A DNA stretch of 64,000 nt from Sycon ciliatum (Eukaryota > Porifera > Calcarea > Leucosolenida > Sycettidae): NCBI RefSeq assembly GCF_964019385.1, contig NC_088645.1, forward strand, positions 41,796,239 to 41,860,238. Direction: 5' to 3'. This document shows, piece by piece, positions 11,273-53,800 of this stretch. Every line of letters starts with the position of its first letter. The first letter of the stretch is position 1. Under the pieces are notes generated by a model. The model was not told where the DNA came from. It saw nothing but the letters and a program-made list of their open reading frames with translations, and searched no databases. The position numbers were made by a program, and so were the translations under genes.

Positions 11273-12461
11273 AAGTAGGGAGCAACACACAATTCCCCAA
11301 GTATCGCCGAAGTCGCACCAACCTCTTCCTCACATTGTTGTCCCGCCCCCCGCGTGGGCTTGCGAATTAGATGGTTTGGAGGCAACAACGTTGTGAATGG
11401 CCAACGCCTGGCAACGGTCCTCAGCGCTTGTTCATGAACGTTCAGCTAGCACCTCCATAACGAAAACTGACTCACGCTGCTATCTCAGTATCTGGTGTTC
11501 ACGAGGTGTTTGTCGCGCTAGCGCTGGAAACGGAGCGTCTCTGTATTAAAGTGTGTATCGCGTATCGGTCCCTAGCTGGTGATGTTTGTGGCGGGAGTCG
11601 GAGGGCACTATATAAGTGGTGCTCTTCAGGCACAATCTTCCTCAGCCTCAACTGATGCGGAGGGGTGAATTCCCCGAAACACTGTGTATTGAGCAGGGAG
11701 TGGTGCTTTCTAGCAGGTTTGCCGAGCGGACCATGGTGGATGGTTCGATGGACTCAGTTCTCGTGCTCTGGATGGCAGTCTTGAGTCAGTCAAGTGAGAA
11801 TTCAAGTCGGCAGGAAAAGCGCGAGCTCCCATGCAGGGAGCAATACACAATATCGCACACTCTTCCGAACTAATCCACCTCTCGGAGTCTCCCATCGGAT
11901 GAAGTTGTGGAGTTTCGAGGAGACTTTCCTTTTCTAACGTCGTAACCATGGTAACGAGGCCAATAATTAGCTTGTGCAACCTCTTCAGAAAAACGAAACT
12001 CCTCGAAAAGTCAAAGAGTGACCTTGCCCTTGGCTTGGTGACGCGCGCCCATAATACTGCATGCCATAGTCTGGTACTTGGTAGATCTAACGTCGCGTCG
12101 GCTGTGAGCGCCGGTCGTGCATGCATGGCGTTGGGGGGGGGGGGGGGGCGTGACTGTACCGCGTAGATCTACCGCGGATCAGGCTGTAGTGTAGTGCTGG
12201 TTTGCACTGGCAGTTGCACAGCTCTCTACTCGGCCTCGGCTCGGGTGGGGATCAGCTCACTCGCCTCGGTGCAGTCGCGCCGGGACAGCAGGACACTCAT
12301 TGCGTCAGGGGGAAACACAAGGGGTATTCCCCCTGAACGGCATGGCTGGTTTTGACGCACTCCAACAGACTCAGTCCATGACCATGGTTGTGACCAGGTG
12401 ACTGTCTTCACTCTTGTTGAAAGCTACACTGTCACTGGATCTACAGTTCTACACCCTAGTA
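11273..12461. other. Intergenic, no gene recognised
   Basis: Contains a TATATAA box-like motif near 11612, a stretch at about 11770-11800 whose reverse complement resembles 1929-1960, and a poly-G run near 12131-12147. No supported exon. The shared stretch could be retroelement remains, but that is not demonstrated. Confidence 0.4.
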
Positions 12462-12646
12462 CAGTGGTCCCTCTATAATCCGGCACCATTTGTGCCACGG
12501 AAATCTGCTGGATTAGGGAGGGTGCTGGATTAACAAATCTGATCTACTGCTGCAATGTGCATGAAGAGGACATTTGGCTACTGAAAATTGTGCTGGTTTA
12601 TAGAGGGTGCTGGATTATAAAGTGCCGGATTAGAGAGGGACGACTG
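12462..12646. mobile_element. Tigger/pogo-like MITE
   Basis: 185-bp element flanked by TA, with inverted repeats of about 25 bp; the left end is CAGTGGTCCCTCTATAATCC. The terminal CAGT plus CCCTCT-ATAATCCGGC is typical of pogo/Tigger elements (known family feature). A partial relative is visible at about 530-586. Confidence 0.75.
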
Positions 12647-12651
12647 TACTA

Positions 12652-13309
12652 TGGTCCGGCGGATTCTGCCGGCAGAAAAATAATATAATTGGCAGAATTC
12701 GGTACATACATCATTACGTCATGTACTTTTTCTGGTAAGTTTCATGCATGTTTGGTATGGGGATAAAGAAATGGAGCAGAATTCGAGGAATTGCCCGCCA
12801 TAAGGTTTGTATGGTTCTGCCAATTTCACTGCCAATTTCACTGCTTTTCGAGCAGAATCTGCCACCTTTTCGAGCAGAATCCGCCACCTTTTCGAGCAGA
12901 ATCCGCCACCTTTTCGAGCAGAATCCGCCACCTTTTCGAGCAGAATCCGCCACCTTTTCGAGCAGAATCCGCCACCTTTTCGAGCAGAATCCGCCACCTT
13001 TTCGAGCAGAATCCGCCACCTTTTCGAGCAGAATCCGCCACCTTTTCGAGCAGAATCCGCCACCTTTTCGAGCAGAATCCGCCACCTTTTCGAGCAGAAT
13101 CCGCCACCTTTTCGAGCAGAATCCGCCACCTTTTCGAGCAGAATCCGCCACCTTTTCGAGCAGAATCCGCCACCTTTTCGAGCAGAATCCGCCACCTTTT
13201 CGAGCAGAATCCGCCACCTTTTCGAGCAGAATCCGCCACCTTTTCGAGCAGAATCCGCCACCTTTTCGAGCAGAATCCGCCACCTTTTCGAGCAGAATCC
13301 GCCGGTCCC
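12652..13309. mobile_element. TIR-flanked element carrying a 22-bp minisatellite
   Basis: The left end TGGTCCGGCGGATTCTG and the right end, reverse-complemented GGGACCGGCGGATTCTG, match at 15 of 17 bases and are TA-flanked. Most of the interior is a tandem array of a 22-bp unit. It starts 5 bp after the Tigger-like MITE. Confidence 0.65.
12845..13303. repeat. 22-bp minisatellite, about 21 copies
   Basis: The unit is CCACCTTTTCGAG plus CAGAATCCG. Apart from one C/T difference in the first unit, the copies read as identical. Long open frames arise on both strands only because the unit lacks stop codons in every frame. Confidence 0.95.
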
Positions 13310-13311
13310 TA

Positions 13312-16300
13312 TAAATCTACACTGTACGTTTGTTGTTGTTGTCGAGGCATGGCATCTTCTTATCATTCTAATCTTGGACTTGGATCTTTGATGGATCCTC
13401 GGCCACGGCCATGGCGGCCACTACTACTACAATGTGTTGTAGTGCTACTGCATACGGACGGTGTGACCTACCTTGTAGGCTAGGGTTCAGCGGATAATCA
13501 CCGCCACCATCACCACCACAAGCCCATACTGCCATAGCCCTAAGGCTAAGGCCGTCGGGGCGTCACAGAGCAAGTACATGTATGAACAAGCGAGCGCCAT
13601 AAAAATCGATCGCGTGCAGCTAGCAGCGAGCAGGGACTGCACGTCAAGTGCAGTCCATGAAAATTAATTATCAAGCCATGACATTCTGGGCCTGCCTCGG
13701 CCACGACCTCCAGCAACACAACCCTGAAGAACAGTCAATGACAAACAGCCGGAACGAACAATATGACCAAAACATTGCAATTTCCTTTTACGAACAGAAA
13801 CAATAAGTGGGACTTATTTGTGAATACTATTTTATTTCCTCTCTAACAGACACATTCGTCCGGCGATCAGTGAACGGAATCCTGAGAAGGCGTCGATAGC
13901 TTCTCATGATTTCGAAAGCCTCCATCTTTTTCACATTTTCAGCAGTTAATGCCATTATCATGATTATGGAGCATTAGAAAGGAACAAAACGAGCACTGTG
14001 ACTATTGTGATGTTTGAACGGCATAACGAGTTTCATGATCATAGTAGACTTTGTGTAGACACGTAACCATGGTAACACATTTAGCACTGATGCTTATTAA
14101 TATTATAATTATTTTTTACGATTGTACATTTACCTGGCCACATTGCTACATACCGGTAATTATAAACACGTTATGACTGTGCAGGTACTAGGTCAGATCA
14201 GGTAAATGTATACCGAACTATTTAATAGTCTTACAGTTACATGACTGTACGTACAAGCCCTTTGTGAAGCATGGCCAACCGAGGCCGAAGCATGGCAGTT
14301 GAAGATCGAGTGACACAAATCCGGAGAAATGATTTACGAGGTTTCTTTTACTTTTAGAGCTATGGAGGAGACATACGGGAAGTGAATATCAAACAGACGA
14401 AGAAGAGTTTTCTCGTTGTGCCAGAGGCTCTGGCGATAGCATCTCTAGCGATATTGAAGTAGACACTGATGCAATGCTAAATTTGGACCAGGATGAAGGA
14501 GCGGCTATAAACAGAAAGGGCTTGTTCCAAAAGCACTGCCTTCGCTGAGTCCAGCTCAGGAGGCTGGAAAAGAACTAGCATTTCTCATGGACTCAGTACC
14601 AAGCCGATTGGAGCGCTCAGCAGCGCCTGTCTTACTTTCCTGATGAAGCACGTACAGTTAGTTGTGGACGGTTGTAATGACAGGCCTAGCGTTACAGTCA
14701 AATGCTATCAGAAAAGAAGAGTATTGTGGCACACCATACGTCTACACACCATCTCGAGGAGAAGATGAGAGCACACGCAAAGGCTGTAGAGTGGCACAAT
14801 AACTTCTGACCACGTGTTTTCAGGAGTTCGGCAAATGGGAGGGATCTCCATCTTAGATCGGCTCTCAGGAGCTGGCCTCGTGTCTGGTGTTTCAGATGAA
14901 GACATTATTATTATTCACAGAGTGGAAGCAGTGACAACTTGTCTGCAGGCAGGAATACTATTTGCTAAGATAAACTTCATCCCAACAATGATCGACTACC
15001 TGCAATAATGGTTTCATCTCCCACTACATGGATAATTAGGGGAAAGATTTGATACACCGACTGCTCTGCCACAACGCTGCATCAAAGTTGGAATGGAGAG
15101 CAGCCGATGGAGAAGCAATCATGTCTTATAGTGCTAAGAAGTGGTGGAGGTCGTGAGAGATAATGTGGCAGCTTCAAAGGCAGATCGACGACATGCGTAA
15201 TTTCCTGGAAGTTTGGCAATTTGCAGACTTTCTTCCATTATTGTCCCAAACCAAGAGCATTCTATCACTTACTGAAGCATTATAATCAGCATTACATGTA
15301 TAAGGCAGTTTTGGAGTATTATGGTGATCATTATACGAACATTTTCAGAGCATTATCCGCTGGAACCTAAGTCGGCGTCGTGGAATTATATCTCGATCTG
15401 TATCTGAGTGCATGCGGCAGCAGAACATGAAAGCTGCCGGTACGCGGTACATAGCATTTTGGTACATGCCGCCGCCGCCTCCAGCCTAGTCCTACATCCT
15501 ACAGGTGTACCCTCCGCTTTCATGCTGTCAAACCAACAACAGATCTACCCTCGTATCGGCAGAGACAACCCCGGGGCCGGGGGTGGGTAGGTGCTGTTTA
15601 TGAGGTCGTCTTGATGCTGTACTACTAACGTCAGTAACGAGGGTATCTACATTGACACTGTACTGTTAATCTACCCGCTCTCACATTCTACTGGAGAACG
15701 GGTTTGTTCACAACACCAATTGGGCCAATCGCGCGAAACCATAAAGTATGAGTCAAAGCAAGAGGACAACCCAAATTCAGAAATACATAGAACACTCAAA
15801 TAATTATAGGATTGAACACAAAAGCTTCACAAGAAATCGTTACCTACATGACTATTGTAATAAGATTGCCTACCGGCGCCGCATGCAGGTACAGTGTGTA
15901 CCAGGCGCGTGTTTGCCACCATAAATGGCATAAATATTATGAATAAAAAAATACTCCGGAACTGCCAAGATGAAGTACACATAATACTAGGCAAAGTACG
16001 GAAAGTACTACTACTAGTACTAGTACACGTAGATCTACAGTGTAGATGACTACCATGACTACTACTCCTACTCCTAGTAACTGTTTTTATTTCTGTTTTG
16101 CCCGTACAAGAAGAGGCTTTGAGTGTTAAAAAAGTGGATCTTCTAGACTGTATCCTGATTTTCTTGGCTTGACGGTGTTTTCGTCCATTCCTAGACGGAG
16201 AGCTAGAGAGCTAGAGCGAAAAGGACGTCTTTATGACTGTGTGTTGGTTTTCTTGGTTTGTCTCGTTCACCTAAGTCCTTGATTCATGGTGCAATACTGA

Positions 16301-16424
16301 TTCGCGACACTGAGTCTTGTGCACTACGAAATGTAGGTTGATGGCTCGCATAGGTCACTAGCGAACACTGCTACGGTAGATGCTCGAAGAAGAATACTAG
16401 TAGGTTTTGCGAACCAGCACTGCT
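13312..16424. other. Gene-poor region upstream of the GW182-like gene
   Basis: No exon could be supported. There are short stop-interrupted stretches near 14280-15010 that might be decayed coding sequence, but no family is recognisable. The promoter of the downstream gene should lie near 16.3-16.4 kb and no core element stands out. Confidence 0.4.
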
Positions 16425-46270
<29,846 letters not shown>

Positions 46271-46587
46271 GATCCCGGTGCTAGTGGAGGAGATGTTTGA
46301 TACCGCTGGCTCGACTGCAGGAGATCCCAGTACTGGTGGAGATGTTTGCTAACAATGGCATAACAGGATGAGACCTCGGGTGCTAGTGGAGATGTTCGAT
46401 AACAGTGTGCTTGCGGCAGACAATGAGAGAAGCACACAGTCCGTCTCTGTGTGTACTTGTGAGGGTGTGTGTGTTTGTGTGCATGGCATGAAGTGCTATC
46501 TGGACATGCACATGCCCACGCACGAGCGAACAAAACACTAGAACTTGCTCGCATTCGGTTGCACAACCAACTTGCACGCACATATAG

Positions 46588-46640
<53 letters not shown>

Positions 46641-46642
46641 AG

Positions 46643-46673
<31 letters not shown>

Positions 46674-46674
46674 A
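46271..46674. other. 3' flank of the GW182-like gene
   Basis: Begins with short direct repeats (GAGATCCCGGTGCTAGTGGAG, GGAGATGTTTG) and ends in a (TG)n tract at 46589-46672. No clear polyadenylation signal; an AATAAA at 47457 lies inside another repeat. Confidence 0.5.
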
Positions 46675-46852
46675 CAGTGAAACCGGTCTAAGACGACTGC
46701 TCAAGGGACCGTCAAAACGTGGTCTCCATTGCCAGGTGGTCTCCTTATCCAGGGTCATTTGACTGGAAATAGCAGTCCTTGATCCTGGTTTCAGTGGTCT
46801 ACTTGTACAGGTGGTCGCCCTATCCGAGTGCTCGCCTTGACCGGCTTTACTC
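46675..46852. mobile_element. 178-bp mariner-type MITE, family 2, copy 2
   Basis: TA on both sides, same length and body as 24525-24702 (GTCATTTGACTGGAAATAGC). It lies between two TG tracts. Confidence 0.8.
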
Positions 46853-46854
46853 TA

Positions 46855-46915
46855 GGTGTGTGTGTGTGTGTGTGTTGGCGCGCGCGCGTGTGTGTGTGTG
46901 TGTGTTGGCGCGCGC

Positions 46916-46948
<33 letters not shown>

Positions 46949-46990
46949 GGCGCGCGCGCACGCGTGTGTGTGTGTGTGTGTGTGTTGGTG
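46855..46990. repeat. Alternating (TG)n/(CG)n tract
   Basis: Three blocks of TG repeats, each joined to TTGGCGCGCGCG; almost continuous purine-pyrimidine alternation over about 135 bp. Confidence 0.9.
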
Positions 46991-47386
46991 TGGGCGTATG
47001 GAAGTGAGAAAGCGAGACGGGTTGAAGACACTCTTGCACTTGGTGTTGGTAGACGGAAAACGAGACTTCCTCAAACGTAATTCTAGAATAGATGAATGTG
47101 TGCAGAGCGGCGGACACCACCCACTGCACTCAGTAGTAGAACATGAATTTTTTCTTTCTTTTCTTTTTCTTTTCTTTTGTTGGCTCTTCTGCCTGGATTT
47201 CATTGACAGATGCGTTAAGCCCATGGATCCTTCCATGAGTGACATGGGAACTGTAACTATTATTATTCTTATTTTTTTCTTTTTCGTAACCTGAAAACGG
47301 TTCTGAACATTTTTCCTTTCGCATCTACGTCTAACATTATTATCTCTCACATGTTTGTTGCCATGGTAGTTATCTATCACCAAGAA

Positions 47387-47490
47387 TCATCATCATCAGC
47401 CTTTTTGCGTTGACATCGCCAAGCAAGCATGGCTAGTCTTCGCGGAGGCCAAAAGGAATAAAGAATGAGAAACGAGCGGGGTCAATGAGG
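47387..47490 (-). repeat. Interspersed repeat with (TGA)n tail, copy 1
   Basis: Reverse complement of the repeat at 51797-51892. Shared GTTGACATCGCCAAGCAAGC and TGGCTAGTCTTCGC. In minus orientation it ends in GATGATGATG, like a non-LTR retroposon 3' tail. Confidence 0.6.
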
Positions 47491-49041
47491 TGCTAATACG
47501 CATGCAGAAGCAAATGCAAAGAATGGTCATCGCACAGTTTGTTCTCTTGGTTGCGATATTGAACTTGTTATCTCCGAAAGGCTATTTTTTTTGCTTTTTG
47601 TATGTAGCAAGGTGCCATATTGGTGGTGCCTGGCATTGTTCTCGTAATGCTGTGGATCTGTTAGTGCACAATCGGTGCTGCTCATCTCAGTAATGATTAT
47701 TCGGTTCTGAACATTGGTGGCTAGGCTCATGATGGAATCGAGGTAGTTTTGTCCCTGCAATATAGAGAGAATGCGTGCATGTATTTCTCATTTTTCTCTT
47801 TTAGTTTTACCGTTTGCTGTTGTTTGAATTTTTGAATTCTTTATTCTCACGTTGTTGTTGTTGTTGTTATGTACACAGCGAATGCTGCTTTTTCGTCGGA
47901 GGGTGAAACCTCCGATTTCTGCCGAAAACGAAACAATCATAGTTTGCTAACCGCAATCAATAAGACAAGCTGAATCGACATTTGTGTACACTTTATTCAT
48001 ATAAGTTTTGCTATAATTATTTGCATGATGAGTTAAAAAAAAGGCGTGGTCATCGGTCGATATAATAATTATACCCATTCGTTCCCATCTACGTATGGCA
48101 AGTGTAGACTGTAGAGGTCATGCGATTACATCACCAGTTGAGATGCTTTCGCAAAGTAATAGTAATAGTCGCTGCACTGAGAGCGCAGGCTGGGGCCACA
48201 CAGTGGGCCTGCGCCAGTCTGCAGTGCACATCTCTGTGTTCATAGGTGTTGGGCTGCGCAGCGCATGCCGGCGTGTAGTGGTATTGACTCGCTTGATTGG
48301 ATTTCCTTCAGCAGCACTGAGTATGCACAGTTGTACATATACAACACACACTGGCATCAGATTGACACCCTAGCCACAACGACTTGTCCAGCTCTTCAAA
48401 AAAAATTATGATTTCATTGTCCACTGAAGAGATTTTTGGCGGCAAGAACCGACTTTTGTTTGACGAAATCATTCGTAGTCTAAATATTCTACTCCTGTAG
48501 CAGGACTGGCAGTGTTATGGAGGAGTGCAGGCAAGTATTCTCTATGAGTATGAGGGCTCGTCTGGAAAGGAGATTCACTCAAATAATACCTCGACGAAGG
48601 AGATAAACAGGTGTTCTGTGAAGGCAAGTCAAAGAGCAAGCCTCTTCAATACAGTCATGCACGCGATTGTATGCTGTGTGTTCACAAGGAAAGCCAGTCA
48701 ACAAACATACTCTTCTGTATATGTACATTGTATATGCACATCTACATTAGAGGTACAATCAGCAGTGCACATGCACGCATCTATATGCACGTCCAGACAC
48801 GCACATGGACATGCGCAAATTAACAAACACACCCACACGCACATACACACACAAACACACCAACACATACACGCATGCTCACACGTGCACACACACACAC
48901 ACATACACACAAACATACCCACACACACAAACACACCCACACATACACGCATGCTCACACGTGTACACACACACATGCACACACGCATACACACACACAC
49001 ATGCCAACACACAAACACCAACAGCAGTGCATTAGGCTTTC
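47491..49041. other. Intergenic between convergent genes
   Basis: No supported exon. A CA-rich region with a duplicated block (ACACATACACGCATGCTCAC) spans about 48820-49010 and lies just beyond the sulfatase stop codon. Confidence 0.5.
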
Positions 49042-50853
49042 TCAGCACCAGCCGTGTGTGTAAAAGTTGTGCAGCGCCTTGTGCCGATTGGCCGCTTCAG
49101 GCTGCATGGGGTACACTTCACTAAGGGGCGTGACACCTTCGTCAACATACCGGAGCAATCGCCGGCGTAGCTCATAGAAAACTCCAGGGTGCTGGCGGAT
49201 GATGTTGTTTTCCTCGAACGGATCCGTCTTCAAGTTGAACAGACCCCAGTTGCTGCGCGTCCGGGAGAACCACGTCAGCAAGTGACTGTTACTCGTGTTG
49301 CCGCGTGTGGGGGGAGGTGACGGGTCCGTGCCGATGTACCACTCATCCCTGATTGGATTACGGCTATCCTCGAGCACAATCTTCCAGTAGCGTGCACGGT
49401 ACGCGCCCACGGCCGACGAGATCGTGCCGCGGCCGTCTCTGCGATTGCGCGTTTTCAGCAATGCTCCGTAGAGCATGGTCTGACGCGGGCTGGTCTTCAG
49501 GTCGATGGGCGACTTAAGCACGTGACTGAAGTCAATACCGTCCAGGCGACGCGGTAAGTCACGTTTCTCAGCACCGCCGAGTGTGGCGAATGTCGGCAGC
49601 CAGTCGACGGCGTGCACCAGGGTGTCGCTACGGTAACCCGACACGTTATGCCAGCCGCTGTGGTAGGCGAACATGGGCATTCGCACGCCGCCCTCGTAGT
49701 ACTTTCCCTTTCCCCCGCGCAGCGGGTAATTTAGCCCCGTCCCGGGGAAGCCTCCGTTGTCCGATGTGAACACCAGCAGTGTGTTGTCCCAGATGCCTGC
49801 CTCTTTCAGACTGTTGACTATTGTGTGTACTCCATAGTCCAGGCTGAGAACCAAGCCCATGTAACCCTTACGTCGCGAGCTGACGGTGGACTTTGGCAGC
49901 TTGTAGAACGGCACCCCGTACTTGCCGGGTGTGATGGGCGAGTGCGGCGCGTTGAAGAACACGTTGAGGAAGAGAGGTTTGGTACGTGTGTCTTCGCCGC
50001 TGGCATGTTCGCGGATCACGTCCGATGCCACCTTTGCAAACATGTCCGTGGCGTGCATATTGTAGTACTGCGTCGTAGGCCGAGTGCCGTTGTGCAGAAC
50101 ACCAAAGCTTCTGCCGTTGGAATCACGCTTGCTGTGACTGAAGTAGTTCAAAGCTCCCACGTACGAACCGAAGAAGGAGTCGTAGCCGCGAGACGTCGGC
50201 ACGTAGCTGACATTACACTCACCGAGATGCCACTTGCCGACGTAGTGAGTGCGATAGCCCAGTCTTTTCATGACGGCCGGCATTAGGGTCTCGGTGAGCG
50301 GTAGGCCGTAGGGCGAGGCCCAGTTGACGTTGGCCCTGTGCAGACCAAACCTGAGCGGGTAGCGACCGGTCATGGCAGCAGCCCTACTCGGCGTGCACTT
50401 AGGCAGCGAGTAACCCTGGTCAAAGATTATGCCTTTCTTGGCCAGTTCATCCATACGCGGGGCTAGGATGTGATTGCGTACGCCCTCCGGCATGAACTTC
50501 TCGTTCCACGGAACGTCGTTGAATCCCATATCATCGGCCATGATGAACACGATGTTTGGGCGAGGATCCTTCTGCCAGTCTTGTGATGGGTTCTTCTTCG
50601 CCTCTCTCTCATTGTTCTCGCTCTCACCATTACTGTCTGATCTCGCAGATGGTGGTGCTGTGGTGGGGCTAGTGCCTGGACTGGTGACGCTGGTTGGCGG
50701 CGCTATTGAGTTGCTCAGTTCATGCTCAGAGTCTCCCGAGCCACTCTTGCGAGAGCTGCTATCATCGCTCGTCGGTGTTGTCTCATCCGCAACGCTGACT
50801 CGCGCAATTGCGCACGTCACCGCTGCCAGGCACAGGAGACGCAGCGCCCGCAT
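49042..50853 (-). CDS. ARSB-like: Arylsulfatase B-like sulfatase, intronless
   Basis: 603 residues in one exon. Residues 1-22 form a signal peptide ([15 protein letters not shown]); a Ser/Thr-rich linker runs to about 95. The sulfatase fold starts at [13 protein letters not shown], with metal ligands D107 and D108. C153 in [14 protein letters not shown] is the residue converted to formylglycine, with R157. K207 and H209 (VGKWHLG), H304 (NAPHSP) and D365-N366 (SDNGG) complete the site. Layout and motifs are closest to arylsulfatase B/I/J, which remove sulfate from GalNAc-4-sulfate glycans in lysosomes or outside the cell; exact substrate is inferred. It needs a formylglycine-generating enzyme encoded elsewhere. 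It converges on the GW182-like gene. All catalytic residues are present, so it is probably active. Confidence 0.93.
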   Translation of the reverse strand: MRALRLLCLAAVTCAIARVSVADETTPTSDDSSSRKSGSGDSEHELSNSIAPPTSVTSPGTSPTTAPPSARSDSNGESENNEREAKKNPSQDWQKDPRPNIVFIMADDMGFNDVPWNEKFMPEGVRNHILAPRMDELAKKGIIFDQGYSLPKCTPSRAAAMTGRYPLRFGLHRANVNWASPYGLPLTETLMPAVMKRLGYRTHYVGKWHLGECNVSYVPTSRGYDSFFGSYVGALNYFSHSKRDSNGRSFGVLHNGTRPTTQYYNMHATDMFAKVASDVIREHASGEDTRTKPLFLNVFFNAPHSPITPGKYGVPFYKLPKSTVSSRRKGYMGLVLSLDYGVHTIVNSLKEAGIWDNTLLVFTSDNGGFPGTGLNYPLRGGKGKYYEGGVRMPMFAYHSGWHNVSGYRSDTLVHAVDWLPTFATLGGAEKRDLPRRLDGIDFSHVLKSPIDLKTSPRQTMLYGALLKTRNRRDGRGTISSAVGAYRARYWKIVLEDSRNPIRDEWYIGTDPSPPPTRGNTSNSHLLTWFSRTRSNWGLFNLKTDPFEENNIIRQHPGVFYELRRRLLRYVDEGVTPLSEVYPMQPEAANRHKALHNFYTHGWC

Positions 50854-53800
50854 GGTGGTCGACGGCTTGACGTTCTATGAGGTGTCCGGTCAATGCCAGC
50901 ACACTCTTAGTATCAATGAGGACGAGAATGAATCAATGACAATGGGCACGATTTTACTGCTCGATCGATGCATCCAGGGACGGTTGTCAAAGAGTGCAGT
51001 CGAAGACTACGTTCTGTTTAGATCGTCCAAATAATTTGTGTCCGCGTCTGCTTCCTTTACCGTCATCATCGAATAAAAATCCTATTTTCGCACCGACACG
51101 ATGTCCCATTGAGGTGCACTTCAGCTCAACACAACTCTATCGACACAGCTCTCCTCCGTCTAGCAACGCGTCCCCGCAAAGGATGAATCTTCACGATGCC
51201 TACCTAGCCTGCAAGCAAGAGCAGCGTGCGAACACGACCTGCACGGCACAGAGAAGTCTTCAAAAACTGAGCAACTGCGCCGTGTCTTCTGCTTTTACAT
51301 CTCACTGCGTTTTCGGAAAATTCGACTTTGTCGGTGCAGGCCCAAAAGGCGAATTGCCTGAAGGCAAATTCGGTTGCCTCCTGTCTGTCCTCGTGGATCG
51401 CATCGATAGTGTGTGAATTGTACGTCGGTGGTAGATCGACATAGCCGATGTACAACAGTCAACAGGGCTCGAATATTGACAGCTAGCCTACATTACAGAT
51501 GGACAGAGATACAAGGCGAATGATTTGCGGCCGACGGCAATGCAACAGTGCATCAAAATTTCGTACATGTGCCAGAAATGCAGCGCTGGGATAAGCGCAG
51601 GTAGTGACAGAGTCAGTCGCTGGATGATGGCTTTGACGAGCCATCCAGATTCCGAGCAGCGGATCTCGAGCCAAACTCCTGTTTCCAAACGGAGGACCCC
51701 AACTCAAAATTTGTTTCGAATGTGAAGACTGAACCCAGACACCCACAATGCCATACGTTGTTACACATGATTGTAGTGGGTTAGTACAGAGGCCGGCAAT
51801 GCAGCTCGTTCCTCATTCGCTATTCCATTTGGCCTAAGCGAAGACTAGCCAAGCTTGCTTGGCGATGTCAACGCGAAAAGGCTGATGATGATGCGGCTTG
51901 GAATGCTCGATGCCTGTGGTGGTTGCCTGCTGAAGCGATGACAGCTAGATTGGCTGTCAAACCAAGAATCATTTTGGCCTTGTTTTCCATTGTGTGTGCA
52001 TTGGGCATACATGGCGGTCGAGACCTCAGCTCAGGCCGGCTTAGTGTGGTATGAAAAACAAAAACAAAACTTCCAGCCGCCTCAGCCTCAGTGCATGTGC
52101 AGCTGCATGCTGTCATCTGCAACAACAAGATCAGCAAGATAGCCCATCAATCGGCTCCCACCTTGGCCATTGCCGTTGGGGTGAAAAGTTAGTATTTATT
52201 TGTTTGAATTTCTTTCAGCGAGAAGCCGAAAGGATTGGCAGAATGTGTAAATAGTTGTCTTCAATAGTCACCAGTGCGTCAGCGTTTTGCTGAAGCTTGA
52301 ATCAGATTGAATCAGTTTGTGATAAGTTCTGGGTAGGATTCGCAACACTAGAGTGCAACCTCCCTTTCCGCTGACCACCTCACGAAACCAAACACCTCAT
52401 CATTCCGATCACTTCTGAACGAGAGAGCTTGGAAGCTCGGGGCCCTACGCTATGCTTTGTTACTTAGCTCATCGTGCATGTTGTGGGAACTGATGGAACT
52501 GTTTCCTGGGAAGGCGCTGACTCTGCCGAGCACACGCGTTCTGGAGTCGACGGGATCACTCTGCCGACGTTTCCTGTGACCGGCGCTGACTCGCCCGTTC
52601 ACGCCTATTTTGGAGACGACGGGATCTCTCTTCCAAAGTATGGTTTTGCTGACGCATCCTATCACCTATTCGGCAACTAACATCCATTCTAATTTCATTT
52701 CCTCCTCGTCTCCCTATTTCTTTCCGGAAAGTCTCTCTATACATCAGGGAGTCGTACTGTATTGGCAGCTACCCTAACGGGTCACGCCGCCCACCACCCA
52801 AGCATGGGTATGATGAGGGACAGTGGCAACAGAAACAAAAAAACAGAAAGCAGGGAGAGAAAACAAGAGAAAGACGGCGATAGTAGTACATCTGGTGTGC
52901 GACGTATAGAAAAGAGAGATGACAAGAGATGCGTACAAAATAGGAAACAATAATTATTTTAGCAGTTCCGAACCAGGTGATGGAGTGGGGGCACCCGAAG
53001 TCCCACCTGGACTCCACTGGAAGAACATCCCACGCAGGGATATCAGCGATAGGCCAAGCGTTGAAAAACAGCCATGAGGACACATCGTCTAGAAGTCCAC
53101 CGCGCTCGAACTGAAATTGCAGGTTCAAACAATTTCCCACGCGGCGTCAGGCAGCGTAACTCTTCTCCCTGCATCACAATCCATCTTCAGCAACCGTCTC
53201 CAGTCACAGCTCATGCCTCTGCCACCACTGTACTCCTCCGAGCTTCGCAGTTTGAAACCATTCGGGGGTCAGCTACACCACCGCGAATGGAGAGACGAGG
53301 ACGACAACGGTCGTGACTGAAAAGAAACTGCCTTGGCGACCGCGTCGCGGAACCCTCGCCCCAGCAAATTTTGAAATACGCCAGGGGCCACTCTGGTAGA
53401 CTCAGAGCCACACCCTTGGCAAAACTAGTAAGAGGAACGACTGAAAACTCAGATAAAACGGAGCTACAAAAAGTGCAACCGTCGCCTTCAAGCACAGTTG
53501 CAACACACAGGGAGTCGTATACATGTACATAAATATTGTGGCCAGCTGTTTGTAGCCAGCTGTGTTTGATGGTACGGTACGGTACGGGACAGATACGGGA
53601 GCCAGCAAATGGCCAGCTGTGCGATACGGTACGGGACAGATACGGGATAGCGCCAGGCGTGACACAAACAAACAAACAAACAAACAAACAAACACCAAAT
53701 TAAAGCTGTGTGGACCCTGGCTAGCGCCAGACGTTACTGAAGTAACGTCTTCTGCATAGCTACGGGAATAATTATTATTTCCATCCAAAACTTGGAATAC

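Noticed and set aside
11580..11830. Solo LTR with TATATAA box
   Set aside because: Only a TATA-like motif and one short inverted match to the retroelement region; no TG...CA ends or duplication found.
12719..13483. Long ORFs on both strands over the 22-bp repeat
   Set aside because: The unit has no stop codon in any frame, so all six frames are open; this is an artefact of the minisatellite.
14280..15010. Possible decayed gene
   Set aside because: Short stop-interrupted stretches on both strands with no recognisable domain; no splice structure joins them convincingly.
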